Shown one piece after another: positions 54,281-63,592 of a stretch of 64,000 nt of DNA. The notes below the pieces were generated by a model, which had not been told where the DNA came from, searched no databases, and saw only the letters and a list, made by a program, of their open reading frames with translations. Within the stretch, counting starts at the first letter, position 1, and each line of letters opens with the position of its first letter. This DNA comes from Sulfitobacter sp. F26169L (GTDB lineage Bacteria > Pseudomonadota > Alphaproteobacteria > Rhodobacterales > Rhodobacteraceae). The position numbers and the translations under genes are program-made. The stretch is from NCBI RefSeq assembly GCF_026410285.1, contig NZ_JAPMLP010000005.1:124001-188000 (forward strand). Direction: 5' to 3'.

Positions 54281-55774
54281 TTAGGGCAGTTGATCCGCAA
54301 AAGCGGCGATCATCTTGTGTTTAAGCAGCTTTCCTGTCGGCGCGGCAGGCAATGACGTTGCAAGAATGATGTGTTTGGGGCGTTTGTATCCGGCAAGGCG
54401 TTCTTTGACAAAGGCGCGCAGGTCTTCGATATCCGGTCTGTCGGTTTCAGACACCTGTACAAACGCAAGCACTTCTTCGTCACCGTCTTTGGTGCGCCCT
54501 ACAACGGCTGACTGGATCACTTGCGGGTGATCGTTTAACGCGGCCTCTACCTCCGGCGGGTAGACGTTAAAGCCACCGTGAATGATCAGCTCTTTCGAGC
54601 GGCCAAGAATATGCAAATGGCCCTTCTCGTCAATCTTGCCCAGATCACCTGTGCGCAGCCAGCCTGCGCTGTCCAGCGCCTTGGCTGTCTCGGCAGGGTT
54701 GCGATAATAACCCTTCATCACGTGGGGGCCGAATACCATTACTTCCCCTTCGTCCACACCATTGCCACCCGGCGCATCGGGATCAATTTTCACCTGTGTG
54801 CCCGGCGTGACCGGCCCTACGGAAATATCCGGCGATCCGATCGGATTGTTTGTGGCCGTCGCACCCGACGTTGTTTCGGTCATGCCAAAACCGTTCTGCA
54901 AGGGCAGTTCGTAAAACGCTTCGGCCTTGCGCTTCCATGCCGGATCAAGCGGCGCACCGCCGGAGGAAACATAGCGCAGCGCAGGCGCGCCCAAACGCGT
55001 CATGCCCTGCTCTTTTGTGTGCTGCATCACCATCGCATGCATCTGCGGCACGGCCGGAATGATCGTGACACCGCCCATCGCCGCATCATACAGCTTTTGC
55101 GCCGAAAACCGCGATTCAATCTGCACGTGCGCGCCCGCGCAACATGCCGCTGTCAGGACAGATACCAGACCGAACACGTGGCTCATCGGGAGGACGCCAT
55201 AGACCACGTCATCCGGCACCATCTGTCGCAGATTGCTGGAGGAGATACCCCCGAAGCGCACATTGGCGTGGGTCATCATCACGCCTTTCGGGTCACCCGT
55301 GGTGCCGGTTGTGTACAACAATACCGCGACATCGGACAAATCTGCATCGGGGTCGGTGGCGCCACTGGCCAGTAGAAGGGTGCCGAATGCGCCGGTAATT
55401 TCCTTTGCATTCATACGCGCGCCATGTGCTGCGGCATCGGGGGAAACATGCGATGTCATCACAATTGCGGCGGGGGTTGCGTGATCGATCACGCGCGCCA
55501 CTTCGGCTTCGGTCTGGCGGGCGTTGAACGGAATGATCACCGCGCCCAGCTTCCATGTGGCGTGCAACGCCGCCACTGCTGCAGCGCAGTTTTCGACCAA
55601 AAGCAGCACACGGTCATTGGCTTGCACCCCGATCCCGCGCAATTCGGCTGCCAGATCGTCGCTGGCACGATCCAGATCGGCATAGCTCCACCGCACACTG
55701 CTTGAATCGCTCAATGCGGTGCTGTCCGGTGCCGCTGCGACGCGATCTTTCAAAAATTCTTCAACCCGTGCCAT
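54281..55774 (-). CDS. AMP-forming acyl-CoA ligase in the beta-oxidation operon
   Basis: A 497-residue class I adenylate-forming enzyme. A3 is LLYTTGTTGDPKGVMMTH, A5 QNGFGMTETTSGAT, A8 KELIIHGGFNVYPPEVE, and the C-terminal lysine is in LPAAPTGKLLKH. It probably activates the substrate imported by the TRAP transporter. It is the last gene of the operon, 14 bases after the crotonase. PimA of the pimelate pathway is the best role analogy, but sequence alone does not fix the substrate. Confidence 0.88.
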   Translation of the reverse strand: MARVEEFLKDRVAAAPDSTALSDSSSVRWSYADLDRASDDLAAELRGIGVQANDRVLLLVENCAAAVAALHATWKLGAVIIPFNARQTEAEVARVIDHATPAAIVMTSHVSPDAAAHGARMNAKEITGAFGTLLLASGATDPDADLSDVAVLLYTTGTTGDPKGVMMTHANVRFGGISSSNLRQMVPDDVVYGVLPMSHVFGLVSVLTAACCAGAHVQIESRFSAQKLYDAAMGGVTIIPAVPQMHAMVMQHTKEQGMTRLGAPALRYVSSGGAPLDPAWKRKAEAFYELPLQNGFGMTETTSGATATNNPIGSPDISVGPVTPGTQVKIDPDAPGGNGVDEGEVMVFGPHVMKGYYRNPAETAKALDSAGWLRTGDLGKIDEKGHLHILGRSKELIIHGGFNVYPPEVEAALNDHPQVIQSAVVGRTKDGDEEVLAFVQVSETDRPDIEDLRAFVKERLAGYKRPKHIILATSLPAAPTGKLLKHKMIAAFADQLP

Positions 55775-55788
55775 GTGGCGCTCCTCCG

Positions 55789-56559
55789 TCAGCCGTATTT
55801 CGGACTGCGTTTTTCTAAAAATGCGGCGATACCTTCGGCAGCTTCGGGTGCGCCGATTGCGTGGGCCATTTCATCACGTTCAATCGCGAGTTGTTCTGCC
55901 TCGGTTCCCTCGTAGGCTGAGGCGACCAGTCTGCGGATCGCGCCGTGGGCATCACGCGGGCCCGCGGCGAAGCGGTCTGCAAAGGTGCGTGCAACATCCA
56001 TTGCGCCACCTTGAGGTGTTACAGCGCTCACAACACCCAGTGAATGCATCCGCTCTGCCGGAACCGGCTGGGCCAGCAAACACATTTCCATCGTCAATTG
56101 ACGCGGCACAGCGCGCGCCAGATGCGCCGTCAGACCGCCATCCGGCACCAGCCCCGCCTTGACGTAAGAGGCGACAAATTTCGCCCCCTCTGCCGCGACG
56201 ATAACATCACAGGCCATTGCAAGGCTAAGGCCCGCACCGGCAGCACCGCCTTCAACTGCGGCAACAATCGGCACAGGGGCGCCACGCATCGCGCGGATAA
56301 CGTCATGCAGGGAGTCGATCGCGGCGCGGCGGTCTTCCTCTGGCATCTCGCGGCGCGAAATCAACACGTTGAGGTTGCCACCCGCGCAGAAAAACGGCCC
56401 GTCGGAGGTGAGTATGATCGAGCGAACGCGGCGTTCTTTGGCCAGTTCGCAGGCTTGCAGAATGCAGGCATAAAGCTCGGGCGAGAGCGCGCCGCGTTTG
56501 TCTGTATTGCCGTTCCAGATAATCAGGCGGTCGCCTGCGTCTTCGAGCCGTGCGCTCAT
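55789..56559 (-). CDS. Enoyl-CoA hydratase/isomerase family protein (oxepin-CoA hydrolase-like)
   Basis: A 256-residue crotonase. The oxyanion-hole patterns are GPFFCAGGNLNVLI (residues about 52-65) and VEGGAAGAGLSLAMACDVIVAAEGAKFVASYVKAGLVPDGG. The GGNLN context resembles the alternative oxepin-CoA hydrolase subgroup, but the reaction here is not certain. It is 13 bases after the thioesterase and 14 before the ligase gene. Confidence 0.85.
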   Translation of the reverse strand: MSARLEDAGDRLIIWNGNTDKRGALSPELYACILQACELAKERRVRSIILTSDGPFFCAGGNLNVLISRREMPEEDRRAAIDSLHDVIRAMRGAPVPIVAAVEGGAAGAGLSLAMACDVIVAAEGAKFVASYVKAGLVPDGGLTAHLARAVPRQLTMEMCLLAQPVPAERMHSLGVVSAVTPQGGAMDVARTFADRFAAGPRDAHGAIRRLVASAYEGTEAEQLAIERDEMAHAIGAPEAAEGIAAFLEKRSPKYG

Positions 56560-56572
56560 GTCGATCTCCCGT

Positions 56573-57004
56573 TCAGGTCAGTTTTTCTGTTGGTACGCGT
56601 TTGAAAACGCCGGTTGCGGTGGCCACCAATGTCCCGTCTTCGTGGCGCAGTTCGGCAGAGATAAACAGCAAGCGCCGCCCGCCCCCCGTCACCGTGCCTG
56701 TGGCGGTCATCCGCCCCGGCAGTCCGGCACCCAGAAACTGGGTATTCATCGAAACTGTCAGGAACGGCGCCTTGCCCGTGGAATCCACGGTCAGCGACCC
56801 TGTCGTGCCACAGGCATTGTCCAGCAGCGTTGCCGCGATGCCGCCATGCAAGACGCCATGCCGGTTCAGATGGTGTTCGGTTACATCAAGAATGCAGCGT
56901 CCGTGCAGCCTGTCGCGCACGTCCACCACATATCCCAACAATCGTTGGGTGCCGGTCTCACCATAGATAAGACCGGCTTCCTGCTCAGGCTGCTGTGAGG
57001 GCAA
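56573..57004 (-). CDS. PaaI-like hot-dog thioesterase
   Basis: About 143 residues from a TTG at 57004, which has a GGAG site seven bases upstream; the open frame extends further to 57058 inside the dehydrogenase gene. Hot-dog motif NRHGVLHGGIAATLLDNACG, with LHGGI catalytic pattern. PaaI-type enzymes release free acids from stalled CoA esters. It overlaps the second acyl-CoA dehydrogenase by 20 bases. Start uncertain. Confidence 0.8.
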   Translation of the reverse strand: MPSQQPEQEAGLIYGETGTQRLLGYVVDVRDRLHGRCILDVTEHHLNRHGVLHGGIAATLLDNACGTTGSLTVDSTGKAPFLTVSMNTQFLGAGLPGRMTATGTVTGGGRRLLFISAELRHEDGTLVATATGVFKRVPTEKLT

Positions 57005-58118
57005 TGAAACGCTCCAGATGATGATCAACGTCACCGAAACGGTGATCCGCCATGACAATACGCTTGGCGATATGGGCCAGTTCGTATTCCTGTGTCATCG
57101 CTATCCCGCCGTGCAACTGGATCGACTCCTCCCCTACCAGACGGCCAACGCGGCCGATCAGGTTTTTGGTGGATGAAACATGGCGTTCGCGCGTGTCGCG
57201 GTCCGCTTCCAGATGGCCTGCAATCAGGATCACCGCAGAGCGGGCCTGTTCCATCTCGATCAACAGATCGGAGTAGCGGTGCGCCAATGCCTGAAACGTA
57301 CCGATCGGGCGGCCGAACTGTTTGCGCGTGCCAAGGTATTCCTTGGTCAGTGCGCAGGCAGTTTCCATCGCGCCCAGTGTTTCCGCAGTCAGCGCCACGT
57401 TCGCCGCCGCCATGCGCGCCTCAATTGCAGCGGCTGCCTTGCCCGCCTCACCAAGGCGTGCGGAGGCGGGAACCGCCACATCATCCAGTGTAACCTCTGC
57501 CGCGCGGCCCCCCGCCAACAGCGCATAGCCCTGAACACTCAGGCCCTTGGCGTCCTTGGGCACAAGGAACAGCGAAATGCCATCGGCATCATCGACCTCA
57601 CCGCTTTCGCGGGCAGAGACAACCAGCATGTCCGCAGCTTCGGCATTCACCACCACAGCCTTGCGACCATTCAGGATGATATCATCCCCTTTTTCGGATG
57701 CTGTTGTACCAACGCGGGTCAAATCATAGCGGCTGGTCGGCTCGCCGTGGGCGAATGCCAGTTGCAGACTTCCGCCGATCAGGTCTTCAAGGTGCGCCTG
57801 CTGATCTTCAGTGCCCAGATCGGCAATCAGACCACCGGCCAGAACTGCGGTATCAAGAACAGGCTCGACCACACCGGCGCGGCCCAGTTCTTCGAACACC
57901 ACGGCAATGTCGAAACCCTTGCCGCCGAAGCCGCCCTGCTCTTCGGTGAACAATGCGCCGATCACGCCCAACTCTGCCAGCTCGTTCCAGATGTCGGACG
58001 ACATGCCGCTGTCGCTGTCCAGAATTTTATTGCGGGTTTCCGTATCATAACGGTCCCGCAGGAAGCGGCGCAGCGTGTCTTGCAGCATTTGCCGCTCTTC
58101 AGTCAGATCGAAATTCAT
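56985..58118 (-). CDS. Acyl-CoA dehydrogenase, PimD-like small subunit
   Basis: A 377-residue acyl-CoA dehydrogenase. Segments are LGVIGALFTEEQGGFGGKGFDIAVVFEELG, RKQFGRPIGTFQALAHRYSDLLIEMEQARSA and a C-terminal HGGIAMTQEYELAHIAKRI. The catalytic-base position is less canonical than in its partner, as in small subunits of heteromeric enzymes such as PimD. Five bases separate it from the larger dehydrogenase gene. Confidence 0.87.
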   Translation of the reverse strand: MNFDLTEERQMLQDTLRRFLRDRYDTETRNKILDSDSGMSSDIWNELAELGVIGALFTEEQGGFGGKGFDIAVVFEELGRAGVVEPVLDTAVLAGGLIADLGTEDQQAHLEDLIGGSLQLAFAHGEPTSRYDLTRVGTTASEKGDDIILNGRKAVVVNAEAADMLVVSARESGEVDDADGISLFLVPKDAKGLSVQGYALLAGGRAAEVTLDDVAVPASARLGEAGKAAAAIEARMAAANVALTAETLGAMETACALTKEYLGTRKQFGRPIGTFQALAHRYSDLLIEMEQARSAVILIAGHLEADRDTRERHVSSTKNLIGRVGRLVGEESIQLHGGIAMTQEYELAHIAKRIVMADHRFGDVDHHLERFIALTAA

Positions 58119-58123
58119 GTGCC

Positions 58124-59323
58124 TCAGCTCCCCATTGTTACTTTTGCGATGATCCCGCGCTGGATCTCGTTTGATCCGCCGAAGATCGACAATTTGCGAT
58201 TGTTGAAATACTTCGCCGCAACCGGGCCGGCGTCCAGCGGATCGGGCAGCACTTCGTTTGATCCCTCAACCGCTTCGGAGGCAAAGGGCATTGCATAAAC
58301 GCCAGCCGCACGGCGCGCGAGATCGTTGATTTCCTGACGGATAATCGTGCCTTTGACCTTCAGCATCGACGATTCAACACCCGGTGCCTGACCCGCCGCC
58401 GCCTTGGATACGATGCGCATGTTCGTCGTCGACATGGCCATCAGATCAATTTCCACCTGCGCCACACGCGCTGCAAAATGCGGGTTTTCGATCAGCGGCT
58501 TGCCACCTGCCATTTCAGCACGCGCCAGCCGTTTGACCGATGTTAGACCCGCCTGCGAAAATCCGACACCAGCGATGTTTGTACGCTCGTGGGTGAGAAG
58601 GAACTTGGCATAGGTCCAGCCTTTGTTCTCTTCGCCGACCAAATTTTCGACCGGTACTTCGACGTCGTTGAAAAAGACTTCGTTCACCTCGGGCGTGCCA
58701 TCCAGCAGGATAATCGGGCGTACCTCGATGCCTGGTGTTTCCATATCAATCAGCAGGAACGAGATTCCTTCCTGCTGCTTTACGTCCTTGTCGGTGCGCA
58801 CGAGACAGAAAATCATATTGGCGTGCTGGCCCAGCGTGGTCCATGTTTTCTGACCGTTTACGATGTAATGCGTGCCAGCGTCATTCTTGACCGCTGTAGT
58901 TTTCAAAGACGCCAGATCAGACCCTGCGCCCGGCTCGGAGTAGCCCTGACACCACCAGTCATCACCGTTCAGAATGCGGGGCAGCCAGTAATCATTCTGC
59001 TCTTTGGAGCCGAAGTTTTGCAATACAGGTGCCAGCATACCAAGGCCAAAAGGCACGATGCGCGGGGCGCTTGCAGCGGCAGCTTCTTCCTCAAAGATGT
59101 GTTTTTGTACCGCGTTCCACTCGGCACCGCCGAATTTCTTGGGCCAGTTCGGGGCCAGCCAGCCGCGTTCGTTCAGCGTGGCATGCCACGCTTCCATATC
59201 TGCTTTGGTCAACTCGCCCTTGCCGCGCACTTTTTCACGCAACTCGGGGGTGACTTTCTCTTCCATAAACGCACGTACTTCGTCACGGAAGGCAATTTCT
59301 TCGTCAGAATAACTCAGGTCCAT
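58124..59323 (-). CDS. Acyl-CoA dehydrogenase, PimC-like large subunit
   Basis: A 399-residue protein: MDLSYSDEEIAFRDEVRAFM at the start, DDWWCQGYSEPGAGSDLASLKT (FAD/substrate loop), INGQKTWTTLGQHAN, and AAKYFNNRKLSIFGGSNEIQRGI at the end. These match pimeloyl-CoA dehydrogenase large subunits in layout and length (about 396-399). It probably forms a heteromer with the next gene's product and makes the 2,3-double bond in an acyl-CoA, perhaps a dicarboxyl-CoA. Confidence 0.88.
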   Translation of the reverse strand: MDLSYSDEEIAFRDEVRAFMEEKVTPELREKVRGKGELTKADMEAWHATLNERGWLAPNWPKKFGGAEWNAVQKHIFEEEAAAASAPRIVPFGLGMLAPVLQNFGSKEQNDYWLPRILNGDDWWCQGYSEPGAGSDLASLKTTAVKNDAGTHYIVNGQKTWTTLGQHANMIFCLVRTDKDVKQQEGISFLLIDMETPGIEVRPIILLDGTPEVNEVFFNDVEVPVENLVGEENKGWTYAKFLLTHERTNIAGVGFSQAGLTSVKRLARAEMAGGKPLIENPHFAARVAQVEIDLMAMSTTNMRIVSKAAAGQAPGVESSMLKVKGTIIRQEINDLARRAAGVYAMPFASEAVEGSNEVLPDPLDAGPVAAKYFNNRKLSIFGGSNEIQRGIIAKVTMGS

Positions 59324-59363
59324 TCGGATATCCTCTTTTCAGTCGATCGGTTTCGCTAGAGCA

Positions 59364-61460
59364 TTACTTAGCTGCCGCGCGGTTCAGGTCATCAAAGCTG
59401 CGGCCTTCCGCCACAAGGGTTTTCAGCAACGGTGCAGGCTGCCAGAACCACGCATCCTCTTTCGCGTACCGTTCAATATCGGCCAGCACATTCGGCAGCC
59501 CTTGCAAATCGGCCCATTTCATCGGCCCCCCCAGATGGCGCGGAAAACCGTAGCCAAAGAGCAGCACCATATCCACATCAGCAGGGCGTCGGGCAATGCC
59601 TTCATCCACCACTTTTGCAGCTTCGTTCACCATCGCACACATGTAGCGCCTGACAATCTCTTCGTCGCTGAAATCACGTGGCGTAATTTTCAACTCTGCC
59701 TGCTCGGCGGCGATAAGTTCGGGGATTTTGGGGTTCGGGGCACTGGCGCGTGCGCCTGCTTCGTACAAGTAATAGCCTTCGCCTGTCTTGCGGCCAAAAT
59801 GACCATCCTCGCACAAGCGGTCGATATAGGTAGGCACGCGTTCATCGGGGTGGCGATCGGGTGCTTTTCGCTTGCGCGTCATCCAGCCGATATCAAGCCC
59901 GGCAAGGTCGGCCACCGCAAAAGGCCCCATCGCAAAACCGAAATCAGTCAACGCCTTGTCAATCTGGTAGGGCGATGCGCCGTCCAGCACCATGTGATCC
60001 GCTGCCGCCCGATAAACCGCCAGAATACGGTTACCGATAAACCCGTCACAAACCCCCGCCCGGACCGAGATTTTGCCCAGACGTTTGCCCAGCTCGAACC
60101 CTGTTGCAACCACATCAATCGCGGTTTTATCGGCGACGACAACTTCGAGCAGTTTCATCACATGCGCGGGAGAGAAAAAGTGCAGGCCAATCACATCCGC
60201 AGGGCGTGAGGTGGCCGCGGCAATTTCATCGACATCCAGATATGATGTGTTGGAGGCCAAAACCGCACCCTGCTTGCACACAGCGTCTAATTTGGCAAAA
60301 ACCTCTTTCTTGACACTCATATCTTCGAACACCGCTTCGATCACCAGATCGACATCACGCAGGCTGTCATAATTCACCGCAACCGTCAGGGCGGTTGTGG
60401 TCAGCGCATCAAATTGCATTTGGCTGATCTTGCCACGTTTCAATGCGCCTTGCAGATTGCCCACGATCCGGCTTTTGGCGGCGGCAGCCTGCTCCTCGCC
60501 TGTTTCGATCAGAACAACCTGCATTTGCGCCAGCAGTGCAGCAGTAGCAATGCCAGCCCCCATGGTGCCACCACCGATCACGCCAATGGATTGCAGGGCG
60601 CGTGGCGTCACGCCTTTAAGTTCCGGCAGATTGCTGACGGCGCGTTCGTTGAAAAACGCGTGGATCATGCCTTTGCTCTGATCACTGTGCAGCAACTCGG
60701 TGAACAGCGCACGTTCATGGCGCATACCTTCTTCGAAGGTCATTTCCGATGCTGCCTGCACAGCGCGCACAATCGCGCCCTGACTGATCTGGCCACGCGC
60801 CTTTTTTGTCGCGCCTTCATGGGCGGCATCCCAGTCAACAGGTTCCGCGGGAGGCATTTCAGAAATAGCCCGCCGCGGCGCACCGGTGGCAATCAGATCC
60901 ATCGCGTATGCAAGGCCGACTTCCTGCGGATCGCCCTCTTCGATCTTGTCCAGAAGGCCCAGATCAAGGGCTTCTTCGGCTTTGATCTGCCGGCCCGATG
61001 TTATGATCTCGATCGCCTTGTCGGCCCCTGTCAGACGCGGCATTCGTTGCGTACCTCCCGCCCCCGGAAGCAGGCCCAGGTTGACCTCGGGCAGACCCAG
61101 ACGCGCGTTCGGTTGTGCGATGCGGTAATGCGCTCCGAGCGCCACCTCCAACCCGCCTCCCAATGTAACGCCGTGCATGGAGGCCACCACCAACAATGGC
61201 GAAGCTTCGATGCGTGTACATAGATCGGGCAGGTTCGGTTCCATCGGGGGTTTGCCGAATTCGGTGATGTCGGCACCCGCAATAAACGCGCGCCCCTCGC
61301 CCACGATCAGCACTGCCTTCAGATCATCTTCTTGCTCGGCACGGTCCATCCCGTCCGACAAGCCCTGACGCACCGCCTGTGACAATGCGTTAACCGGTGG
61401 ATTGTTGATACACAGCACGGCAATGGCACCATGAACAGAATAGGATACGGGGTCGGACAT
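59364..61460 (-). CDS. Bifunctional enoyl-CoA hydratase / 3-hydroxyacyl-CoA dehydrogenase (PimF/FadJ-like)
   Basis: A 698-residue two-enzyme protein. Residues about 1-190 form a crotonase (GEGRAFIAGADITEF and SMHGVTLGGGLEVALGAHYRIA). The 3-hydroxyacyl-CoA dehydrogenase NAD fold begins near 290 with IGVIGGGTMGAGIATAALLAQ and includes LHFFSPAHVMKLLEVV and VCDGFIGNRILAVYR. The C-terminal part has two HAD helical domains (FAMGPFAVADLAGLDIGW; FGYGFPRHLGGPMKWAD). It performs hydration and NAD oxidation in beta-oxidation. No thiolase gene is in view. Confidence 0.93.
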   Translation of the reverse strand: MSDPVSYSVHGAIAVLCINNPPVNALSQAVRQGLSDGMDRAEQEDDLKAVLIVGEGRAFIAGADITEFGKPPMEPNLPDLCTRIEASPLLVVASMHGVTLGGGLEVALGAHYRIAQPNARLGLPEVNLGLLPGAGGTQRMPRLTGADKAIEIITSGRQIKAEEALDLGLLDKIEEGDPQEVGLAYAMDLIATGAPRRAISEMPPAEPVDWDAAHEGATKKARGQISQGAIVRAVQAASEMTFEEGMRHERALFTELLHSDQSKGMIHAFFNERAVSNLPELKGVTPRALQSIGVIGGGTMGAGIATAALLAQMQVVLIETGEEQAAAAKSRIVGNLQGALKRGKISQMQFDALTTTALTVAVNYDSLRDVDLVIEAVFEDMSVKKEVFAKLDAVCKQGAVLASNTSYLDVDEIAAATSRPADVIGLHFFSPAHVMKLLEVVVADKTAIDVVATGFELGKRLGKISVRAGVCDGFIGNRILAVYRAAADHMVLDGASPYQIDKALTDFGFAMGPFAVADLAGLDIGWMTRKRKAPDRHPDERVPTYIDRLCEDGHFGRKTGEGYYLYEAGARASAPNPKIPELIAAEQAELKITPRDFSDEEIVRRYMCAMVNEAAKVVDEGIARRPADVDMVLLFGYGFPRHLGGPMKWADLQGLPNVLADIERYAKEDAWFWQPAPLLKTLVAEGRSFDDLNRAAAK

Positions 61461-61478
61461 TTGATTTCTCTTTCTGGT

Positions 61479-62255
61479 CTATCCGCGCCGGCTGAGTGTG
61501 GGGACACGGCCGGTACGGGATTCAAGCTCTTTGACAAGGGCGTGCAGGGCGGGGCCTACTTCTGTTATCATTCTGTTTCGGGGCAGATCGCGGGGAGTGG
61601 CACCACAGGTGAATGCGACCACCTCGCCAAACTCCCCCACATAAAAGGGAACACTCACGGCATTCACAGAGGTTGCATATCGCCCCGCTTCGGGCGCGAC
61701 GACAAACCCCAGCTCCAGCAACTGGCTGTAGCCGTCCTGCCGGAAGTTGCGTATTTCATCATCGGGATTCAATGCTTCAAAGCGTTCAGCGTCAAGCGAG
61801 GCAAGAAACGCCATGCCCGAGGACGATCCGCCCAACGGCACACGATGGCCCGGCTCCAGCCAGATGGTAGAGGCCGTTGCAGGACGCCAGGTGCGCACCA
61901 GCATCATCCGCTCGCCGTCGCGCACGGCAATCAGTGCAAGCGTGCCGGTGTTATCCGCCAGCCGCTGCATGTCGTCGCTGACCATGTCAACGAAGCTAAC
62001 CGCCACCGAGGCGACAGAGCCTAGCACAATTGCGGCTGGCCCAAGGTGAAACCGCTCGTTGCGGCCACCATGGCTTAGGTAACCCAGCTCGCACAGCGTG
62101 TAGGTCAGGCGCGAAATAGTAGGTTTGGGCAGACCCGTGCGCTCGGAAATTTGCGCATGGGTCAGTCCGTTATCACTGGCGCGGAAGGCACGCAGCACAC
62201 CAAGGCCGCGCGCCAGCGTGTTCGCAAACTTCCTGTCCGCGCCTTGATCCGTCAT
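61479..62255 (-). CDS. IclR-family transcriptional regulator of the operon
   Basis: A 258-residue protein. The N-terminal winged helix has VLRAFRASDNGLTHAQISERTGLPKPTISRLTYTLCELGYL, and the C-terminal effector domain binds a small molecule (SSSGMAFLASLDAERFEALNP). IclR proteins usually control the adjacent catabolic genes. It overlaps the DctM stop by four bases (ATGA), so it lies inside the operon it may control, a feedback layout. Confidence 0.9.
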   Translation of the reverse strand: MTDQGADRKFANTLARGLGVLRAFRASDNGLTHAQISERTGLPKPTISRLTYTLCELGYLSHGGRNERFHLGPAAIVLGSVASVAVSFVDMVSDDMQRLADNTGTLALIAVRDGERMMLVRTWRPATASTIWLEPGHRVPLGGSSSGMAFLASLDAERFEALNPDDEIRNFRQDGYSQLLELGFVVAPEAGRYATSVNAVSVPFYVGEFGEVVAFTCGATPRDLPRNRMITEVGPALHALVKELESRTGRVPTLSRRG

Positions 62256-63592
62256 TTTGCCGCCATTGGTATCAGCAGCGAGATCATCGGGAAGGACATG
62301 ATCAGGATCAACACGATGAAATCAACACTCAGGAAGCGGGTGATGCCTGCAAATATCTTGTCTATCGGCGCATCACGGCCCACGACATTGGCGATTACAA
62401 ACACGTTGAGGCCGACGGGCGGTGTGATCAATCCGATCTCCAGCAGTTTGATCACGACAACGCCAAACCAGATCAGGTTCAGATCATAGCTTTCGACCAG
62501 CGGGATCATCAGTGGCAACGTGAGTACCATGATCCCGATGGGGTCAAGGAACATGCCCAGCAGCAGATAAATCACCGCGATGGCGATCAACAGCATTACC
62601 ACACTCAGCTGAGCATCCGTTACCGACTGGACAATCACAGGCGCAACGCCTGTCAGGGCGATAAACGCTACAAAAATCTTGGCACAGGCGGCGATAATAA
62701 AAATCGCCGAAGTTTGCACGCAAGTTTCTTTCACAGCCTCCCACAGCTCTACCAGTGTCAGTTTTTTCTGCGCAAATCCAATCAGGGTGGCAGCCACCAC
62801 ACAGACGGCAGCGGCCTCGGTTGCGGTAAAGATGCCGCCGTAAATACCCCCGATAATGACGACAAACAGCAACACCGCAGGCCAACTTTCCAAGGCAGCG
62901 ATCCAGCGTTCGCGCGCAGTGTATCGAATATCATTTGCTGGTGCCACGGCGGGGTTCACATAGACCCAGACTGCAATCACAAGAATGAACCCTGCCAGCG
63001 TCAGCAAGCCCGGCAAGATACCTGCGAGGAAAAGCGCCGAAATCGATGTTTCGGTAAAGATGCCATAAATAATGAACAAAACCGACGGCGGGATGAGTGA
63101 GCCAAGCGTACCACCAGCGGCCACAGACGCGGTTGCAAGGCGGGGATCATACCCCATCCGCAGCATTTCAGGTGTACAGATTTTCCCCATGGTCGACGCG
63201 CAGGCAATGGACGATCCGGTAATCGCGGAAAACCCGCCGCACCCCATCACCGATGCCATCGCCACACCACCGGGAAGCTTGGTCAGCCATACTTTTGCCG
63301 CGTGATAGATTTTGGTCGTGATGTCCGCCTTGTAGGCGATATGGCCCAGCGCCACAAACAGCGGGATCATCGACAGTTCGTAGCTGTGAACCAGATCGTA
63401 CGAATTTGAAAACACCATCGACGATGTCGGCTTGATCGCGCGACTGGGATCAAAGCTGCCACTGCGAAAGGCGTAGATCACAAACGCACCGATTGTCGCA
63501 ATGGATGCCAGTGTGAAAGCAATCGGGATACGGAAAGCAAGTAATAGGAGAACGGCCGCAAAGGCCACCATGCCAACTGTTGACGGATCCAT
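62252..63592 (-). CDS. dctM: TRAP transporter large permease DctM
   Basis: A 446-residue large membrane subunit of a tripartite ATP-independent transporter with 11-12 segments. Typical segments are MGCGGFSAITGSSIACASTMGKICTPEMLRMGYDPRLATASVAAGGTLGSLIPPS and LLLGMFLDPIGIMVLTLPLMIPL. TRAP systems import carboxylates or related compounds with sodium. Its start overlaps the DctQ stop (TGATG). Confidence 0.94.
   Translation of the reverse strand: MDPSTVGMVAFAAVLLLLAFRIPIAFTLASIATIGAFVIYAFRSGSFDPSRAIKPTSSMVFSNSYDLVHSYELSMIPLFVALGHIAYKADITTKIYHAAKVWLTKLPGGVAMASVMGCGGFSAITGSSIACASTMGKICTPEMLRMGYDPRLATASVAAGGTLGSLIPPSVLFIIYGIFTETSISALFLAGILPGLLTLAGFILVIAVWVYVNPAVAPANDIRYTARERWIAALESWPAVLLFVVIIGGIYGGIFTATEAAAVCVVAATLIGFAQKKLTLVELWEAVKETCVQTSAIFIIAACAKIFVAFIALTGVAPVIVQSVTDAQLSVVMLLIAIAVIYLLLGMFLDPIGIMVLTLPLMIPLVESYDLNLIWFGVVVIKLLEIGLITPPVGLNVFVIANVVGRDAPIDKIFAGITRFLSVDFIVLILIMSFPMISLLIPMAAK

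Noticed and set aside
57180..58298. 372-codon plus-strand frame over the acyl-CoA dehydrogenase genes
   Set aside because: Antisense shadow; strongly supported genes occupy the other strand.
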